NCBI GenBank assembly: GCA_036227345.1
Contig: CP109468.1
Coordinates: 7,750,001-7,814,000 of the forward strand
Origin: Streptomyces sp. NBC_01463
Lineage (GTDB): Bacteria; Actinomycetota; Actinomycetes; Streptomycetales; Streptomycetaceae
DNA: 64,000 bases
Direction: 5' to 3'
Shown: one piece after another, positions 41,971 through 51,317 of the stretch
Position numbering within the stretch: the stretch's first letter is position 1
Layout of the letters: each line of letters opens with the position of its first letter
Made by a program: the position numbers and the translations under genes
Notes under the pieces: model-generated
What the model was told of the DNA's origin: nothing
Seen by the model: the letters and a program-made list of their open reading frames with translations, nothing else
Database searches by the model: none

Positions 41971-42048
41971 AATGAGCGTTCGTTTTATGTCATCGCCACT
42001 GTCTCGCCGGGCGTCGCTCTTGTCAAGAAGGAATGTTCGTTTTAGGTT
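41971..42048. promoter_or_regulatory. TetR operator-like repeats and promoter
   Basis: Two related sequences, AATGAGCGTTCGTTTTA (41971-41987) and GAATGTTCGTTTTA (42031-42044), lie in the divergent region. The second overlaps a plus-strand promoter: TTGTCA (42020-42025), 17-bp spacer, TAGGTT (42043-42048). The TetR start is at 42055, so the leader is very short. The layout fits autorepression and repression of the membrane gene. Confidence 0.55.
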
Positions 42049-42054
42049 GAGGGC

Positions 42055-42684
42055 ATGGCCCGTGTATCCCAGGAACACCTCGATGCCCGCCGTCGGCAGA
42101 TCCTCGACGGCGCCGCGCGCTGCTTCGCCCGGGACGGGTTCCACGCCACCTCCATGCAGGACGTCCTGAGGGAGGTCGGGCTGTCGGCGGGGGCCGTCTA
42201 CCGCTACTTCAGCGGTAAGGACGACCTCATCGCGGCCATCGCCGGAGAGGCCGTCGGTGCTGTCCGTGAGGCGTTCGACCGTGCCGCGCGGGTCAGTCCG
42301 CCGCCCACCCCCGACGTCCTGATCGGCCGCGTGGTGCGGACCCTGTTCCACGACGAGGCGAACGCGGCGCGCGGTCTGGACCGGCGGGCCTTCGCCGGAC
42401 TGATCGTCCAGGTGTGGTCCGAGGCGCTGCGCAGCGAGAGGCTGGCCGCCACCCTCGACGAGGCCTACACCGGTCTGCGGCAGTCGTGGTCCGGGCTGGT
42501 GGGGCTGTACCGCGAGTCCGGTGTGCTGGTGACCGACGTGCCGGACGAGCACGTGGCCCGCACGCTGATCGCGATCGCCCAGGGATTCATCACCCAGGTC
42601 GCCCTGTTCGGCGACGCCGGACCCGAGTTCCTGGAGAGCGGCCTGCGGGGCCTGATGTCCATGAATCTGCAAAAGGCCAGTTAA
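42055..42684 (+). CDS. TetR/AcrR family transcriptional regulator
   Basis: A 209-residue regulator. The helix-turn-helix is RRRQILDGAARCFARDGFHATSMQDVLREVGLSAGAVYRYFSGKDDLIAAIA. The C-terminal ligand domain is alpha-helical (AFAGLIVQVWSEALRSERLAATLDEAY). Divergent from the membrane protein, which it likely represses until a drug or metabolite binds. ATG 42055 agrees with the HTH position. The gene ends 138 bp before ureA. Confidence 0.95.
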   Translation: MARVSQEHLDARRRQILDGAARCFARDGFHATSMQDVLREVGLSAGAVYRYFSGKDDLIAAIAGEAVGAVREAFDRAARVSPPPTPDVLIGRVVRTLFHDEANAARGLDRRAFAGLIVQVWSEALRSERLAATLDEAYTGLRQSWSGLVGLYRESGVLVTDVPDEHVARTLIAIAQGFITQVALFGDAGPEFLESGLRGLMSMNLQKAS

Positions 42685-42745
42685 CGCGCCGGAAAAACTT
42701 CGGCTCTAACGTGCAATACCTCGCCGTGAGGCACCGGTTCGTCAT

Positions 42746-42760
42746 TCAACAGACTGTTGA
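42746..42760. promoter_or_regulatory. Inverted repeat upstream of ureA
   Basis: TCAACAG-A-CTGTTGA is a perfect 7+1+7 inverted repeat in the urease promoter region, 62 bp upstream of the ureA start, next to a possible -10 (TAGGGT, 42769). It is a candidate regulator site. No convincing GlnR box was found. Confidence 0.45.
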
Positions 42761-42822
42761 GGGCGGCTAGGGTCTCGCTGCGCCCAGGGCCGGTACTGGG
42801 CGAACGACTGTGAGGTGGACAC

Positions 42823-43125
42823 GTGCAACTGACCCCGCACGAGCAGGAACGCCTGCTCATACACGTAGCCGCGGACGTGGCCGGCAAGCGCCGTGCGCGC
42901 GGACTGCGGCTCAACCACCCGGAGGCGGTCGCCCTCATCACCTCGCATCTGATGGAGGGTGCGCGCGACGGACGTACGGTCGCCGAACTCATGGCATCCG
43001 GCCGCAAGGTGCTCACCCGCGACGACGTCATGGACGGCATCGCCGAGATGATCCACGACGTGCAGGTCGAGGCGACCTTCCCCGACGGCACCAAGCTCGT
43101 CACCGTCCACGATCCGATCGTCTGA
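42823..43125 (+). CDS. ureA: Urease subunit gamma
   Basis: A 100-residue protein, the smallest urease subunit. Family motifs are [37 protein letters not shown] and [27 protein letters not shown] start follows GGTGG. It assembles with UreB and UreC into the apoenzyme trimer. First gene of the operon ureABCFGD. It covers the full family length. Confidence 0.98.
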   Translation: MQLTPHEQERLLIHVAADVAGKRRARGLRLNHPEAVALITSHLMEGARDGRTVAELMASGRKVLTRDDVMDGIAEMIHDVQVEATFPDGTKLVTVHDPIV

Positions 43126-43138
43126 CGGGGCGGCGCTC

Positions 43139-43450
43139 GTGATCCCCGGAGAGATCCTGTACGCGGACGAGCCGGTGCCGCTCAACGCGGGACGGCCCGT
43201 CGTCCGCCTCACCGTCCTCAACGCGGCCGACCGACCGGTCCAGGTCGGCTCGCACTACCACTTCGCCGAGGCCAATCCCGGCCTCGCGTTCGACCGGGCG
43301 GCCGCCCGCGGGCTCCGGCTGAACATCGCCGCCGGAACCGCCGTCCGCTTCGAGCCCGGCGTCCCCGTCGACATCGAACTCGTCCCGCTGGCCGGACGGC
43401 GCATCGTCCCCGGCCTGCGCGGCGAGACCGGAGGCCCTCTCGATGCCTGA
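43139..43450 (+). CDS. ureB: Urease subunit beta
   Basis: A 103-residue subunit with GTG start. Motifs are [53 protein letters not shown] and the C-terminal beta strand region [20 protein letters not shown]. The stop overlaps the ureC start by 8 bp, so translation is coupled. It is a structural subunit. Confidence 0.98.
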   Translation: MIPGEILYADEPVPLNAGRPVVRLTVLNAADRPVQVGSHYHFAEANPGLAFDRAAARGLRLNIAAGTAVRFEPGVPVDIELVPLAGRRIVPGLRGETGGPLDA

Positions 43451-45164
43451 GCTCCACCGTGCCGTGTACGCCGACCTGTTCGGCCCCACCACCGGCGACC
43501 GGATCCGTCTCGCCGACACCGCTCTGCTCGTGGAGATCGAGGAGGACCGCTGCGGCGGACCCGGGCTCGCCGGTGACGAGGCGGTGTTCGGCGGCGGCAA
43601 GGTGATCCGCGAGTCCATGGGCCAGGCGCGCACCACCCGCGCCGAGGGTGCCCCGGACACCGTCATCACCGGCGCCGTCGTCATCGACCACTGGGGCATC
43701 GTCAAGGCGGACATCGGCATCCGCGACGGCCGGATCACCGGCATCGGCAAGGCGGGCAACCCGGACACGATGGACGGCGTCCATCCGGATCTGGTGATCG
43801 GTCCGGAGACCGAGATCATCGCGGGCAACGGGAAGTTCCTCACCGCCGGCGCGATCGACGCGCATGTGCACTTCATCTCGCCGACCCTGGTCGACGAGGC
43901 GCTCTCCAGCGGCATCACCACCCTCGTCGGCGGTGGCACCGGACCGGCCGAGGGCACCAAGGCCACCACGATCACCCCCGGCCCCTGGCATCTGGCCCGG
44001 ATGTTCGAGGCGCTGGAGGCGTACCCCGTCAACATCGGACTGCTCGGCAAGGGCAACACGATGTCGCGCGACGCGATGCACTCCCAACTGCGGTCCGGAG
44101 CGCTCGGGTTCAAGATCCACGAGGACTGGGGCGCGACGCCCGCCGTCATCGACACCTGTCTGAGCGTCTGCGAGGAGACCGGCGCCCAGCTCGCCATCCA
44201 CACCGACACGCTCAACGAGGCCGGTTTCGTCGCCGACACCCTGGCGGCCATCGCCGGGCGCACCATCCACGCCTACCACACCGAAGGCGCGGGAGGCGGC
44301 CACGCCCCCGACATCATCAGCGTCGTCTCGGAGCCGTACGTCCTGCCCAGCTCGACCAACCCGACCCGGCCGCACACCGTCAACACCATCGAGGAACACC
44401 TCGACATGCTGATGGTCTGCCACCACCTCAACCCGGCGGTGCCGGAGGACCTGGCGTTCGCCGAGTCGCGGATCCGGCCCTCGACCATCGCGGCCGAGGA
44501 CATCCTGCACGACCTCGGCGCCATCTCGATCATCTCCTCCGACTCCCAGGCCATGGGCCGGATCGGCGAGGTCGTCATGCGCACCTGGCAGACCGCCCAT
44601 GTGATGAAGAAGCGGCGCGGCGCCCTGCCCGGCGACGGGCGGGCCGACAACCACCGGGTCCGTCGCTATGTCGCCAAATACACGATCAACCCGGCCGTGG
44701 CCCAGGGCCTCGACCGGGAGATCGGTTCGGTCGAGACCGGGAAGCTCGCCGACCTGGTCCTGTGGGAACCGGCGTTCTTCGGGGTCAAGCCGCAGACGGT
44801 CATCAAGGGCGGGCAGATCGCGTACGCGCAGATGGGCGACGCCAACGCCTCCATCCCGACCCCGCAGCCCGTCCTTCCCCGGCCGATGTTCGGTGCGGTC
44901 GGCCGTGCCCCGGCCGGCAACTCCTTCAACTTCGTGTCGGCCGCGGCCATCAAGGACGGACTGCCGGAACGGCTCGGGCTCGGCAAGAGGTTCGTGCCGA
45001 TCACCAGCACCCGGGGGGTGACCAAGGCCGACATGCGGGAGAACGACGCGCTGCCCCGGGTCGACGTCGACCCCGACAGCTTCGCCGTGACGATCGACGG
45101 CGACCCGGTCGAACCGGCCCCCGCCGCCGAACTCCCCATGGCCCAGCGCTATTTCCTCTTCTGA
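43443..45164 (+). CDS. ureC: Urease subunit alpha (catalytic)
   Basis: A 573-residue nickel amidohydrolase that splits urea to ammonia and carbamate. Metal ligands and active-site residues are all visible: His141 and His143 ([11 protein letters not shown]), the carbamylated Lys224 ([10 protein letters not shown]), His253 ([11 protein letters not shown]), His279 ([14 protein letters not shown]), His327 with the flap Cys326 (MVCHHLNP) and Asp367 (SSDSQAMGR). Full length, single chain, typical of high-GC actinobacteria. It overlaps ureB by 8 bp. Confidence 0.99.
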   Translation: MPELHRAVYADLFGPTTGDRIRLADTALLVEIEEDRCGGPGLAGDEAVFGGGKVIRESMGQARTTRAEGAPDTVITGAVVIDHWGIVKADIGIRDGRITGIGKAGNPDTMDGVHPDLVIGPETEIIAGNGKFLTAGAIDAHVHFISPTLVDEALSSGITTLVGGGTGPAEGTKATTITPGPWHLARMFEALEAYPVNIGLLGKGNTMSRDAMHSQLRSGALGFKIHEDWGATPAVIDTCLSVCEETGAQLAIHTDTLNEAGFVADTLAAIAGRTIHAYHTEGAGGGHAPDIISVVSEPYVLPSSTNPTRPHTVNTIEEHLDMLMVCHHLNPAVPEDLAFAESRIRPSTIAAEDILHDLGAISIISSDSQAMGRIGEVVMRTWQTAHVMKKRRGALPGDGRADNHRVRRYVAKYTINPAVAQGLDREIGSVETGKLADLVLWEPAFFGVKPQTVIKGGQIAYAQMGDANASIPTPQPVLPRPMFGAVGRAPAGNSFNFVSAAAIKDGLPERLGLGKRFVPITSTRGVTKADMRENDALPRVDVDPDSFAVTIDGDPVEPAPAAELPMAQRYFLF

Positions 45165-45177
45165 GACCGGACACCAG

Positions 45178-45840
45178 ATGAGCCGTGCAGCCCTGCTCGT
45201 CCTGGCCGACGGCCGGTTCCCCGCCGGTGGCCACGCCCACTCCGGCGGCGCCGAACCGGCCGTCGCCCAGGGACGCATCCGCAACGCCGACGACCTCGCA
45301 GACTTCTGCCTGGGCCGTCTGCACACCACCGGGCTCACCGCGGCCGCGCTCGCGGCGGCGGCCGCCCACGGGCACGATCCACTGGCCCTGGACGAGGCCG
45401 CCGACGCCCGGACACCCTCACCCGCCCTGCGGGCGGTCGCCCGCAAGCTCGGCCGGCAGCTGATGCGGGCCGCCCGTGCCACCTGGCCGAGCGAGGAGCT
45501 CGACGCGCTCGCCCTGGCCCGGCCGCGCGGCGCCCACCAGCCCGTCGTCCTCGGACTCACCGCGCGAGCGGCCGGGCTCGGGCCCGAGGACGCCGCGCAC
45601 TGCGCCGCGTACGAGACGGTCGGCGGTCCGGCCACCGCGGTGGTCCGGCTGCTCTCCCTCAACCCGTTCGAGGCCACCGCCGTCCTCGCCCGGCTCGCCC
45701 CCGAACTCGACCGAGTCGCCCGGCAGGCCGCCGACGCCGCGCGCGGACCCATCGACGAACTGCCCGCCGCCTCGGCCCCCTTGCTCGACATCACCGCCGA
45801 GGCCCACGCCGGCTGGCCGGTCCGGCTCTTCGCCTCATGA
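45178..45840 (+). CDS. ureF: Urease accessory protein UreF
   Basis: A 220-residue helical protein. It opens with [29 protein letters not shown], matching the UreF N-terminal motif, and has [25 protein letters not shown] at the end. UreF works with UreD and UreG to deliver nickel and carbamylate the active-site lysine. It lies 13 bp after ureC. Ala/Leu-rich sequence is normal for the family in this genus. Confidence 0.95.
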   Translation: MSRAALLVLADGRFPAGGHAHSGGAEPAVAQGRIRNADDLADFCLGRLHTTGLTAAALAAAAAHGHDPLALDEAADARTPSPALRAVARKLGRQLMRAARATWPSEELDALALARPRGAHQPVVLGLTARAAGLGPEDAAHCAAYETVGGPATAVVRLLSLNPFEATAVLARLAPELDRVARQAADAARGPIDELPAASAPLLDITAEAHAGWPVRLFAS

Positions 45841-45893
45841 CTCCGGCGCACCGCACCGCCCGCCGCACCGAACAACAGCACAGGAGCCGCACC

Positions 45894-46567
<674 letters not shown>

Positions 46568-46571
<4 letters not shown>

Positions 46572-47341
46572 GCGTCCGGGCCACCGCCCGCGTCACCGCC
46601 GTGCGCGACGGACACGGCGGCACCTCGCTCCCCGTCCTGGAGAGCGCCGGACCGCTCGCCGTGCGCCGGACCAGGGCGGCTGTCCCCGGATCCGCGCGCG
46701 TCACCGTCGTCGGCGCCATGAGCGCCCCGCTCGGCGGGGACCGGCTGGCCATCGAGGTGCGGGCGGAGCGGGGCACCCGGCTCACCGTCGACTCGGCGGC
46801 GGCCACCGTCGCCCTGCCCGGCCCCGGTCCCGCACCGCGACCCGCCCACTACGGCCTGGCGCTGACCGTGGAGGAGGGGGCCGGGCTCGACTGGCTGCCC
46901 GAGCAGCTCATCTCGGCGCACGGCAGCGAACTCCGGATGACCACCCGGGTCGAACTCGCCTTCTCCGCACGGCTGGTGCTGCGCGAGGAACAGATCCTGG
47001 GCCGGCACGGTGAGACCACGGGCACGCTCCACAGCAGACTCACCGTCCGGCGGGCCGGACGCCCGCTGCTCGACCAGCAGGTCGCGTACGGGCCGGGCGC
47101 ACCCGGCGGCTGGGACGGCCCCGCGGTGCTCGGCGGCCACCGCGCCGTCGGACAACTGCTCGTCGTGGACCCGGCGTTCGACGACGTGTGCCCGGACAGC
47201 CGGCTGCTGGGGCCCACCGCCGCCCTCACCCGGCTCGCGGGCCCTGCCGTCCTGGTGACCGCGGTCGCCGCGGACGCCAGGGCACTGCGGGCCGTGCTCG
47301 ACGCCGCGGCCGACGCGCTCAAGGTCCGCGCGGACGGCTGA
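46568..47341 (+). CDS. ureD: Urease accessory protein UreD
   Basis: A 257-residue UreD/UreH family protein. Beta-helix repeats include [65 protein letters not shown]. It is the chaperone platform for UreF and UreG. ATG overlaps the ureG stop by 4 bp. Last gene of the urease operon; a 155-bp gap with no gene follows. Confidence 0.94.
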
Positions 47342-47496
47342 GTACCGCTGGCAGGACACCGGTGTCCGGTTATCGATTCGGTAAAGAAGTGGGTGCGCGA
47401 CCTGTTCTCAGGCGGCTCACAGACGACAGGATCCGCGGGAGGTTCCTACTGAACTGCGCCGCACCCAAAGGCGCTTCACTATGGGGGAGGTTCCAC

Positions 47497-49074
47497 TTGA
47501 GACGCACAGCAGCGCTCGCCCCGGCCGGCGCCCTGATCGCGGGCACGCTCATAGCGGGCGCGATGGCCGCGCCCGCTGCCACTGCCGACGGCCGCCACCA
47601 CAACGGCTCCGAGGCACACGGCGTCCAACTGGCCGCGGCACGCGCGGCCCGGGCCGGCATCGACTGGGCGGACTGCCCGGCCGACTGGGCCATCGCGGCA
47701 CCGATCCAGTGCGGCTGGGTCACCGTCCCGCTGGACTACGCGAGGCCCGACGGCAAGAAGATCAGGATCGCCGTCGACCGGCACGTCAGCACCGGAACCA
47801 GCCGCGAGCGCCAAGGCGCCCTGATCTACAACCCGGGCGGCCCCGGCGGCTCGGGCATGGCGTTCCCCAAGCGGATCGCGACCAAGAGCCCGCTCTGGGT
47901 GAACACGGCCAAGGCCTACGACTTCGTCGGCTTCGACCCGCGCGGCGTCGGCCACTCGGCGCCGATCTCCTGCATCGACCCGCAGGAGTTCGTCAAGGCG
48001 CCCAAGGCCGACCCGGTCCCGGACTCCGAGGCCGACAAGCGCGCCCAGCGCAAGCTCGCCGCCGAGTACGCGGACGGCTGCGCCGAACGCAGCGGCGACA
48101 TGCTGCCGCACATGACCACCCCCAACACCGCGCGCGACCTCGACGTCATCCGCGCCGCGCTCGGCGAGAGGAAGCTCAACTACCTGGGCGTCTCCTACGG
48201 CACCTACCTGGGAGCGGTCTACGGCACGCTCTTCCCCTCCCACGTCCGCCGCATGGTCGTCGACAGCGTCGTCAACCCGGCGAAGGACAACATCTGGTAC
48301 CAGGCCAACCTGAACCAGGACATCGCCTTCCAGAAGCGCTGGAACGACTGGAAGTCATGGGTCGCCGCCAACGACGCCACCTTCCACATCGGCGACACGA
48401 CCCAGAAGGTCGAGCAGGAGTGGCTGAAGCTGCGCGCGGCGGCCAAGAAGAGCCCGATCGGCGGGGTCCTCGGCCCGGCCGAGCTCATCGGCTTCTTCCA
48501 GGGCGCCCCGTACTACGACTCAGCCTGGGCACCCACCGCCCAGACCTGGAGCGCCTACCGGGCCGGTGACACCCAGGCCCTGCTGGACGCCGCCGCCCCC
48601 GACCTGTCCGACACCGCGGGCAACATCCGCTCCGAGAACAGCAACGCCGTCTACACGGCGGTCGAGTGCGCGGACGCCAAGTGGCCCACCAGCTGGCGGA
48701 AGTGGGACCGCGACAACACCCGGCTGCACGCGCAGTACCCGTTCATGACCTGGGCCAACGCCTGGATGAACCTGCCCTGCGCCACCTGGCCGGCCAAGCA
48801 GCAGACCCCGCTGGACGTCCGCACCGGCAAGGGTCTGCCCCCGGTACTGATCGTGCAGTCCACGCGAGACGCCGCCACTCCCTACGAGGGCGCCGTCGAA
48901 CTGCACAAGCGCTTCCGGGGTTCGCGCCTCATCACCGAGGAGGGCGCCGGATCGCACGGCGTCACCGGTCTGGTCAACCCCTGCATCAACGAGCGGGTGG
49001 ACGGCTACCTGCTCACCGGGAAGACGGACCGGCGCGATGTGACGTGCGCCCCGCACGCCACGCCGAAGCCGTGA
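47497..49074 (+). CDS. tap: Secreted tripeptidyl aminopeptidase-like protease (S33)
   Basis: A 525-residue alpha/beta-fold protease. TTG start follows GGGAGG; the signal peptide is RRTAALAPAGALIAGTLIAGAMAAPAATA. The nucleophile elbow is GVSYGTYLGAVYG; acid and base lie in QSTRDAATPYEGA and EGAGSHGVTG. Oxyanion region is YNPGGPGGSGMAFP. It has two cysteine pairs typical of the TAP-like C-terminal domain. It removes tripeptides from secreted or assimilated proteins outside the cell. The position next to urease matches the known gene order around the tap gene of S. coelicolor. Gene symbol is by homology and context. Confidence 0.9.
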   Translation: MRRTAALAPAGALIAGTLIAGAMAAPAATADGRHHNGSEAHGVQLAAARAARAGIDWADCPADWAIAAPIQCGWVTVPLDYARPDGKKIRIAVDRHVSTGTSRERQGALIYNPGGPGGSGMAFPKRIATKSPLWVNTAKAYDFVGFDPRGVGHSAPISCIDPQEFVKAPKADPVPDSEADKRAQRKLAAEYADGCAERSGDMLPHMTTPNTARDLDVIRAALGERKLNYLGVSYGTYLGAVYGTLFPSHVRRMVVDSVVNPAKDNIWYQANLNQDIAFQKRWNDWKSWVAANDATFHIGDTTQKVEQEWLKLRAAAKKSPIGGVLGPAELIGFFQGAPYYDSAWAPTAQTWSAYRAGDTQALLDAAAPDLSDTAGNIRSENSNAVYTAVECADAKWPTSWRKWDRDNTRLHAQYPFMTWANAWMNLPCATWPAKQQTPLDVRTGKGLPPVLIVQSTRDAATPYEGAVELHKRFRGSRLITEEGAGSHGVTGLVNPCINERVDGYLLTGKTDRRDVTCAPHATPKP

Positions 49075-49092
49075 CACGCGGGTGAGGGGGGC

Positions 49093-49120
49093 GGGCGGCC
49101 GGGTACGTCACCGGCCGCCC
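49093..49120. terminator. Bidirectional hairpin terminator
   Basis: GGGCGGCCGG-N8-CCGGCCGCCC is a perfect 10-bp stem between the convergent tap-like and epimerase genes. Confidence 0.7.
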
Positions 49121-49137
49121 GTCCTCCGTCGCCCGGC

Positions 49138-50187
49138 TCAGACCTCGCGGTCGTGCGCCTCCAGCCAGGCGTCCTCCGCCGCGTAGTCGAAGAGCTGGGT
49201 GCCGTACGACCGCAGCATCGCCGGATAGGCGTCCGTCCAGTCCCGTCCGGCGAGCTGCGCGGTGATCCACTCCACCGTCTCCGGCAGCGACTCGGCATAG
49301 CCCGTCACCGGCCGGTACCCGAGCTCCCGCTCCGCGGCCGTCATGTCGTAGACGATCGGATACTCGCTGCTCCACGGCGTCTCACCCACGCCGTCCGGGG
49401 TGCCGGCGCCCGGCATCAGCACGGTCGTCGACCGCCGGCCCAGCACCGCGTCCACCGCCTCGCCGATCTCCGCGACCGTCGGCGCCTGCGGGTCCGCGGC
49501 GTTGAGCACCCGAGAACCGGGCTTCAGCGCGGCCAGCCGGATCAGCTCCGCCGCGTTGGCCGAGTGGACCGGGTGGAAACGGGACTTCCCGCCGTACGCC
49601 AGCACCCGGCGCGTGCGGCCGTCCAGGGCCCGCTTCACGAAGTAGAGCTCACGCGGGGAGCGGCAGTACGGACCGTGGACCGCGCCCGCCCGCAACAGCG
49701 TCACCGGAAGAGCGTCGCCGGCCGCCAGCAGCTCCCGCTCCAGCCGGATCTTCCGCGTCACGTACGTCGCATCGCCGGGCTCGACCGTGGCCTGCGACTC
49801 GGGAATCGGAACCAGGTAGCGCGGCACCCCGTCCGGCTCGCCCAGCGTGTCGAAACTGCGGCCCTGTTCGTCCGCGTACACCGCCCCGCTGGAGACGACC
49901 ACCGCCGAGCCGATCCGGTCCGCGAGAGCCGTCAGCTGGCGGGCCTGCGCCTCCCCGTACGCCACCATGTCCACCAGCACATCGCAGCCGTCACCGAGCG
50001 CCGCCGCGAGAGCGCCCTCCTCGTCGCGGTCCAGCGCGAGGGCCCTGACCCCCTCGTCCCACCGCTCGTCACGACCGCCGCCCCGCGAGGCCGCGGTCAC
50101 CTCCCAGCCGTCCTCGACGAGCGAGCGCACCGCGGCCCGCCCGATCTGACCCGTCGCTCCCAGCACCCATGCGTGTCCCTTGCTCAT
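49138..50187 (-). CDS. NAD-dependent epimerase/dehydratase-like protein
   Basis: A 349-residue extended SDR-like protein. The nucleotide-binding motif is WVLGATGQIGRAAVRSLVEDGW; SSGAVYADEQG and YVTRKIRLERELL hold the Ser and a Tyr-x-x-x-Lys-like stretch (YVTRK). The C-terminal half has LAYGGKSRFHPVHSANAAELIRLA, typical of the reductase group. Substrate unknown. ATG 50187 has no ribosome site; the transcript may be leaderless. It is 64 bp downstream of the acyltransferase gene, which is on the same strand. Confidence 0.88.
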   Translation of the reverse strand: MSKGHAWVLGATGQIGRAAVRSLVEDGWEVTAASRGGGRDERWDEGVRALALDRDEEGALAAALGDGCDVLVDMVAYGEAQARQLTALADRIGSAVVVSSGAVYADEQGRSFDTLGEPDGVPRYLVPIPESQATVEPGDATYVTRKIRLERELLAAGDALPVTLLRAGAVHGPYCRSPRELYFVKRALDGRTRRVLAYGGKSRFHPVHSANAAELIRLAALKPGSRVLNAADPQAPTVAEIGEAVDAVLGRRSTTVLMPGAGTPDGVGETPWSSEYPIVYDMTAAERELGYRPVTGYAESLPETVEWITAQLAGRDWTDAYPAMLRSYGTQLFDYAAEDAWLEAHDREV

Positions 50188-50251
50188 GCATCGAACGCTA
50201 GGCGGCCCCCGACGCCCTGACCAGCGAAGTTCACCGATCGCGAATCCGCCG

Positions 50252-50965
50252 TCAGCGTCGGCGTTCGGGGAACTTCCCCGCACCGTCCGGCTGCGCGGCC
50301 GCCTTCACCTTGCCCGCGTACTCGTCGACGTACTCCTGACCGGACAGGCCGAGGATCGCGTACATGATCTCGTCCGTGACCGCCCGGATCGCCGCCTTCT
50401 CGTTCTCCAGGCCCGCGTAGCGTGAGAAGTCCAGGGGTTCGCCGAAGCGGATGGTGACCTTCTTGATGCGCGGGACGACCTTGCCGGGAGGCTGGATCTC
50501 GAAGGTGCCGACCATCGCGCACGGCACCACCGGCGCCTGGGCCCGGATCGCCATCACGGCCACACCGACCTTGCCCTTGTAGAGACGGCCGTCGTGCGAA
50601 CGGGTGCCCTCCGGGTAGATCCCCAGCAACTCGCCCCTGCTCAGCACTCCGAGTCCCTCACGGATCGCCGCCTGCCCCGCGTCCTTGCCCGACCGGTCCA
50701 CCGGGATCTGCCCGGCACTGCGGAAGAACGCGGCGGTCAGCCGGCCCTTCACACCCGGGCCGGTGAAGTACTCCGCCTTGGCCAGGAAGGTGATCCGCCG
50801 TCTGATGATGGCGGGCATCAGGAAGTGGTCGGAGAACGACAGGTGATTGCCGGCGACGATCGCCGCACCGTCCTGCGGAATGTGCTCCGCGCCCTCGATC
50901 ACGGGGCGGAAGAACAACCGCAGCAGCGGTCCGAGGACGACGTACTTGAGCAGGTAATAGAACAC
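50252..50965 (-). CDS. 1-acyl-sn-glycerol-3-phosphate acyltransferase (PlsC family)
   Basis: A 237-residue acyltransferase. Motif I is GNHLSFSDHF (HxxxxD catalytic pair), motif III is IYPEGTRSHDGRLYKGK, and motif IV VPCAMVGTFEI. A membrane-touching N-terminal helix (YYLLKYVVLGPLLRLFF) precedes it. It acylates lysophosphatidic acid in phospholipid synthesis. GTG start at 50965 follows GGAG. Same strand as the epimerase, possibly one transcript. A 350-bp gap without genes separates it from the cellulase cluster. Confidence 0.93.
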   Translation of the reverse strand: MFYYLLKYVVLGPLLRLFFRPVIEGAEHIPQDGAAIVAGNHLSFSDHFLMPAIIRRRITFLAKAEYFTGPGVKGRLTAAFFRSAGQIPVDRSGKDAGQAAIREGLGVLSRGELLGIYPEGTRSHDGRLYKGKVGVAVMAIRAQAPVVPCAMVGTFEIQPPGKVVPRIKKVTIRFGEPLDFSRYAGLENEKAAIRAVTDEIMYAILGLSGQEYVDEYAGKVKAAAQPDGAGKFPERRR

Positions 50966-51223
50966 GGGGCGGCTCCAAGCTCTGCCGGATCGGCTCCAGG
51001 ACTGCGTTCTGCCAGGTCAGCGGACAAGCCAGAGGGGACAGCCTATGTCCAGCCCTCCTCCCTCGTAACCGTCCACGCCAGGAGCCACCCGGCGGGCCGC
51101 CGTCAGGGGCAGTACCGGGGAGCCCGGTCCAGGTTGTGCCACGTGACCAGGACCAGGGGGACGGAGCCTGTCCGGTCCGCCTTCCCACCCCGCCGTGTTC
51201 CGAACCTCCCGCGCACATGACAC
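50966..51223. other. Intergenic stretch, nothing recognised
   Basis: About 260 bp between the acyltransferase start and the cellulase terminators. It must hold the acyltransferase promoter. No gene or repeat was recognised. Confidence 0.4.
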
Positions 51224-51253
51224 CGCCCCCTGCCGGTTCTCCGGCGGGGGGCG
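51224..51253. terminator. Hairpin terminator, second after the GH6 gene
   Basis: CGCCCCCTGCCGG-TTCT-CCGGCGGGGGGCG, a 13-bp stem with one G-T pair and a 4-base loop. It acts as a back-up to the hairpin at 51274-51309. Confidence 0.65.
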
Positions 51254-51273
51254 GGTCTGCTGCGGTTCCCGGG

Positions 51274-51309
51274 CCCGGCCCCCGTCACCGTGTCAGGACG
51301 GGGGCCGGG
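51274..51309. terminator. Hairpin terminator after the GH6 gene
   Basis: CCCGGCCCCCGTC-N10-GACGGGGGCCGGG is a perfect 13-bp stem just past the GH6 stop (51318). Together with the next hairpin it insulates the cellulase operon. Confidence 0.75.
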
Positions 51310-51317
51310 ACGCGGGA

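Noticed and set aside
42685..42740. GlnR box before ureA
   Set aside because: Some GTTAG/AAGTTTT-like words are present but spacing and bases depart too far from the GlnR consensus.
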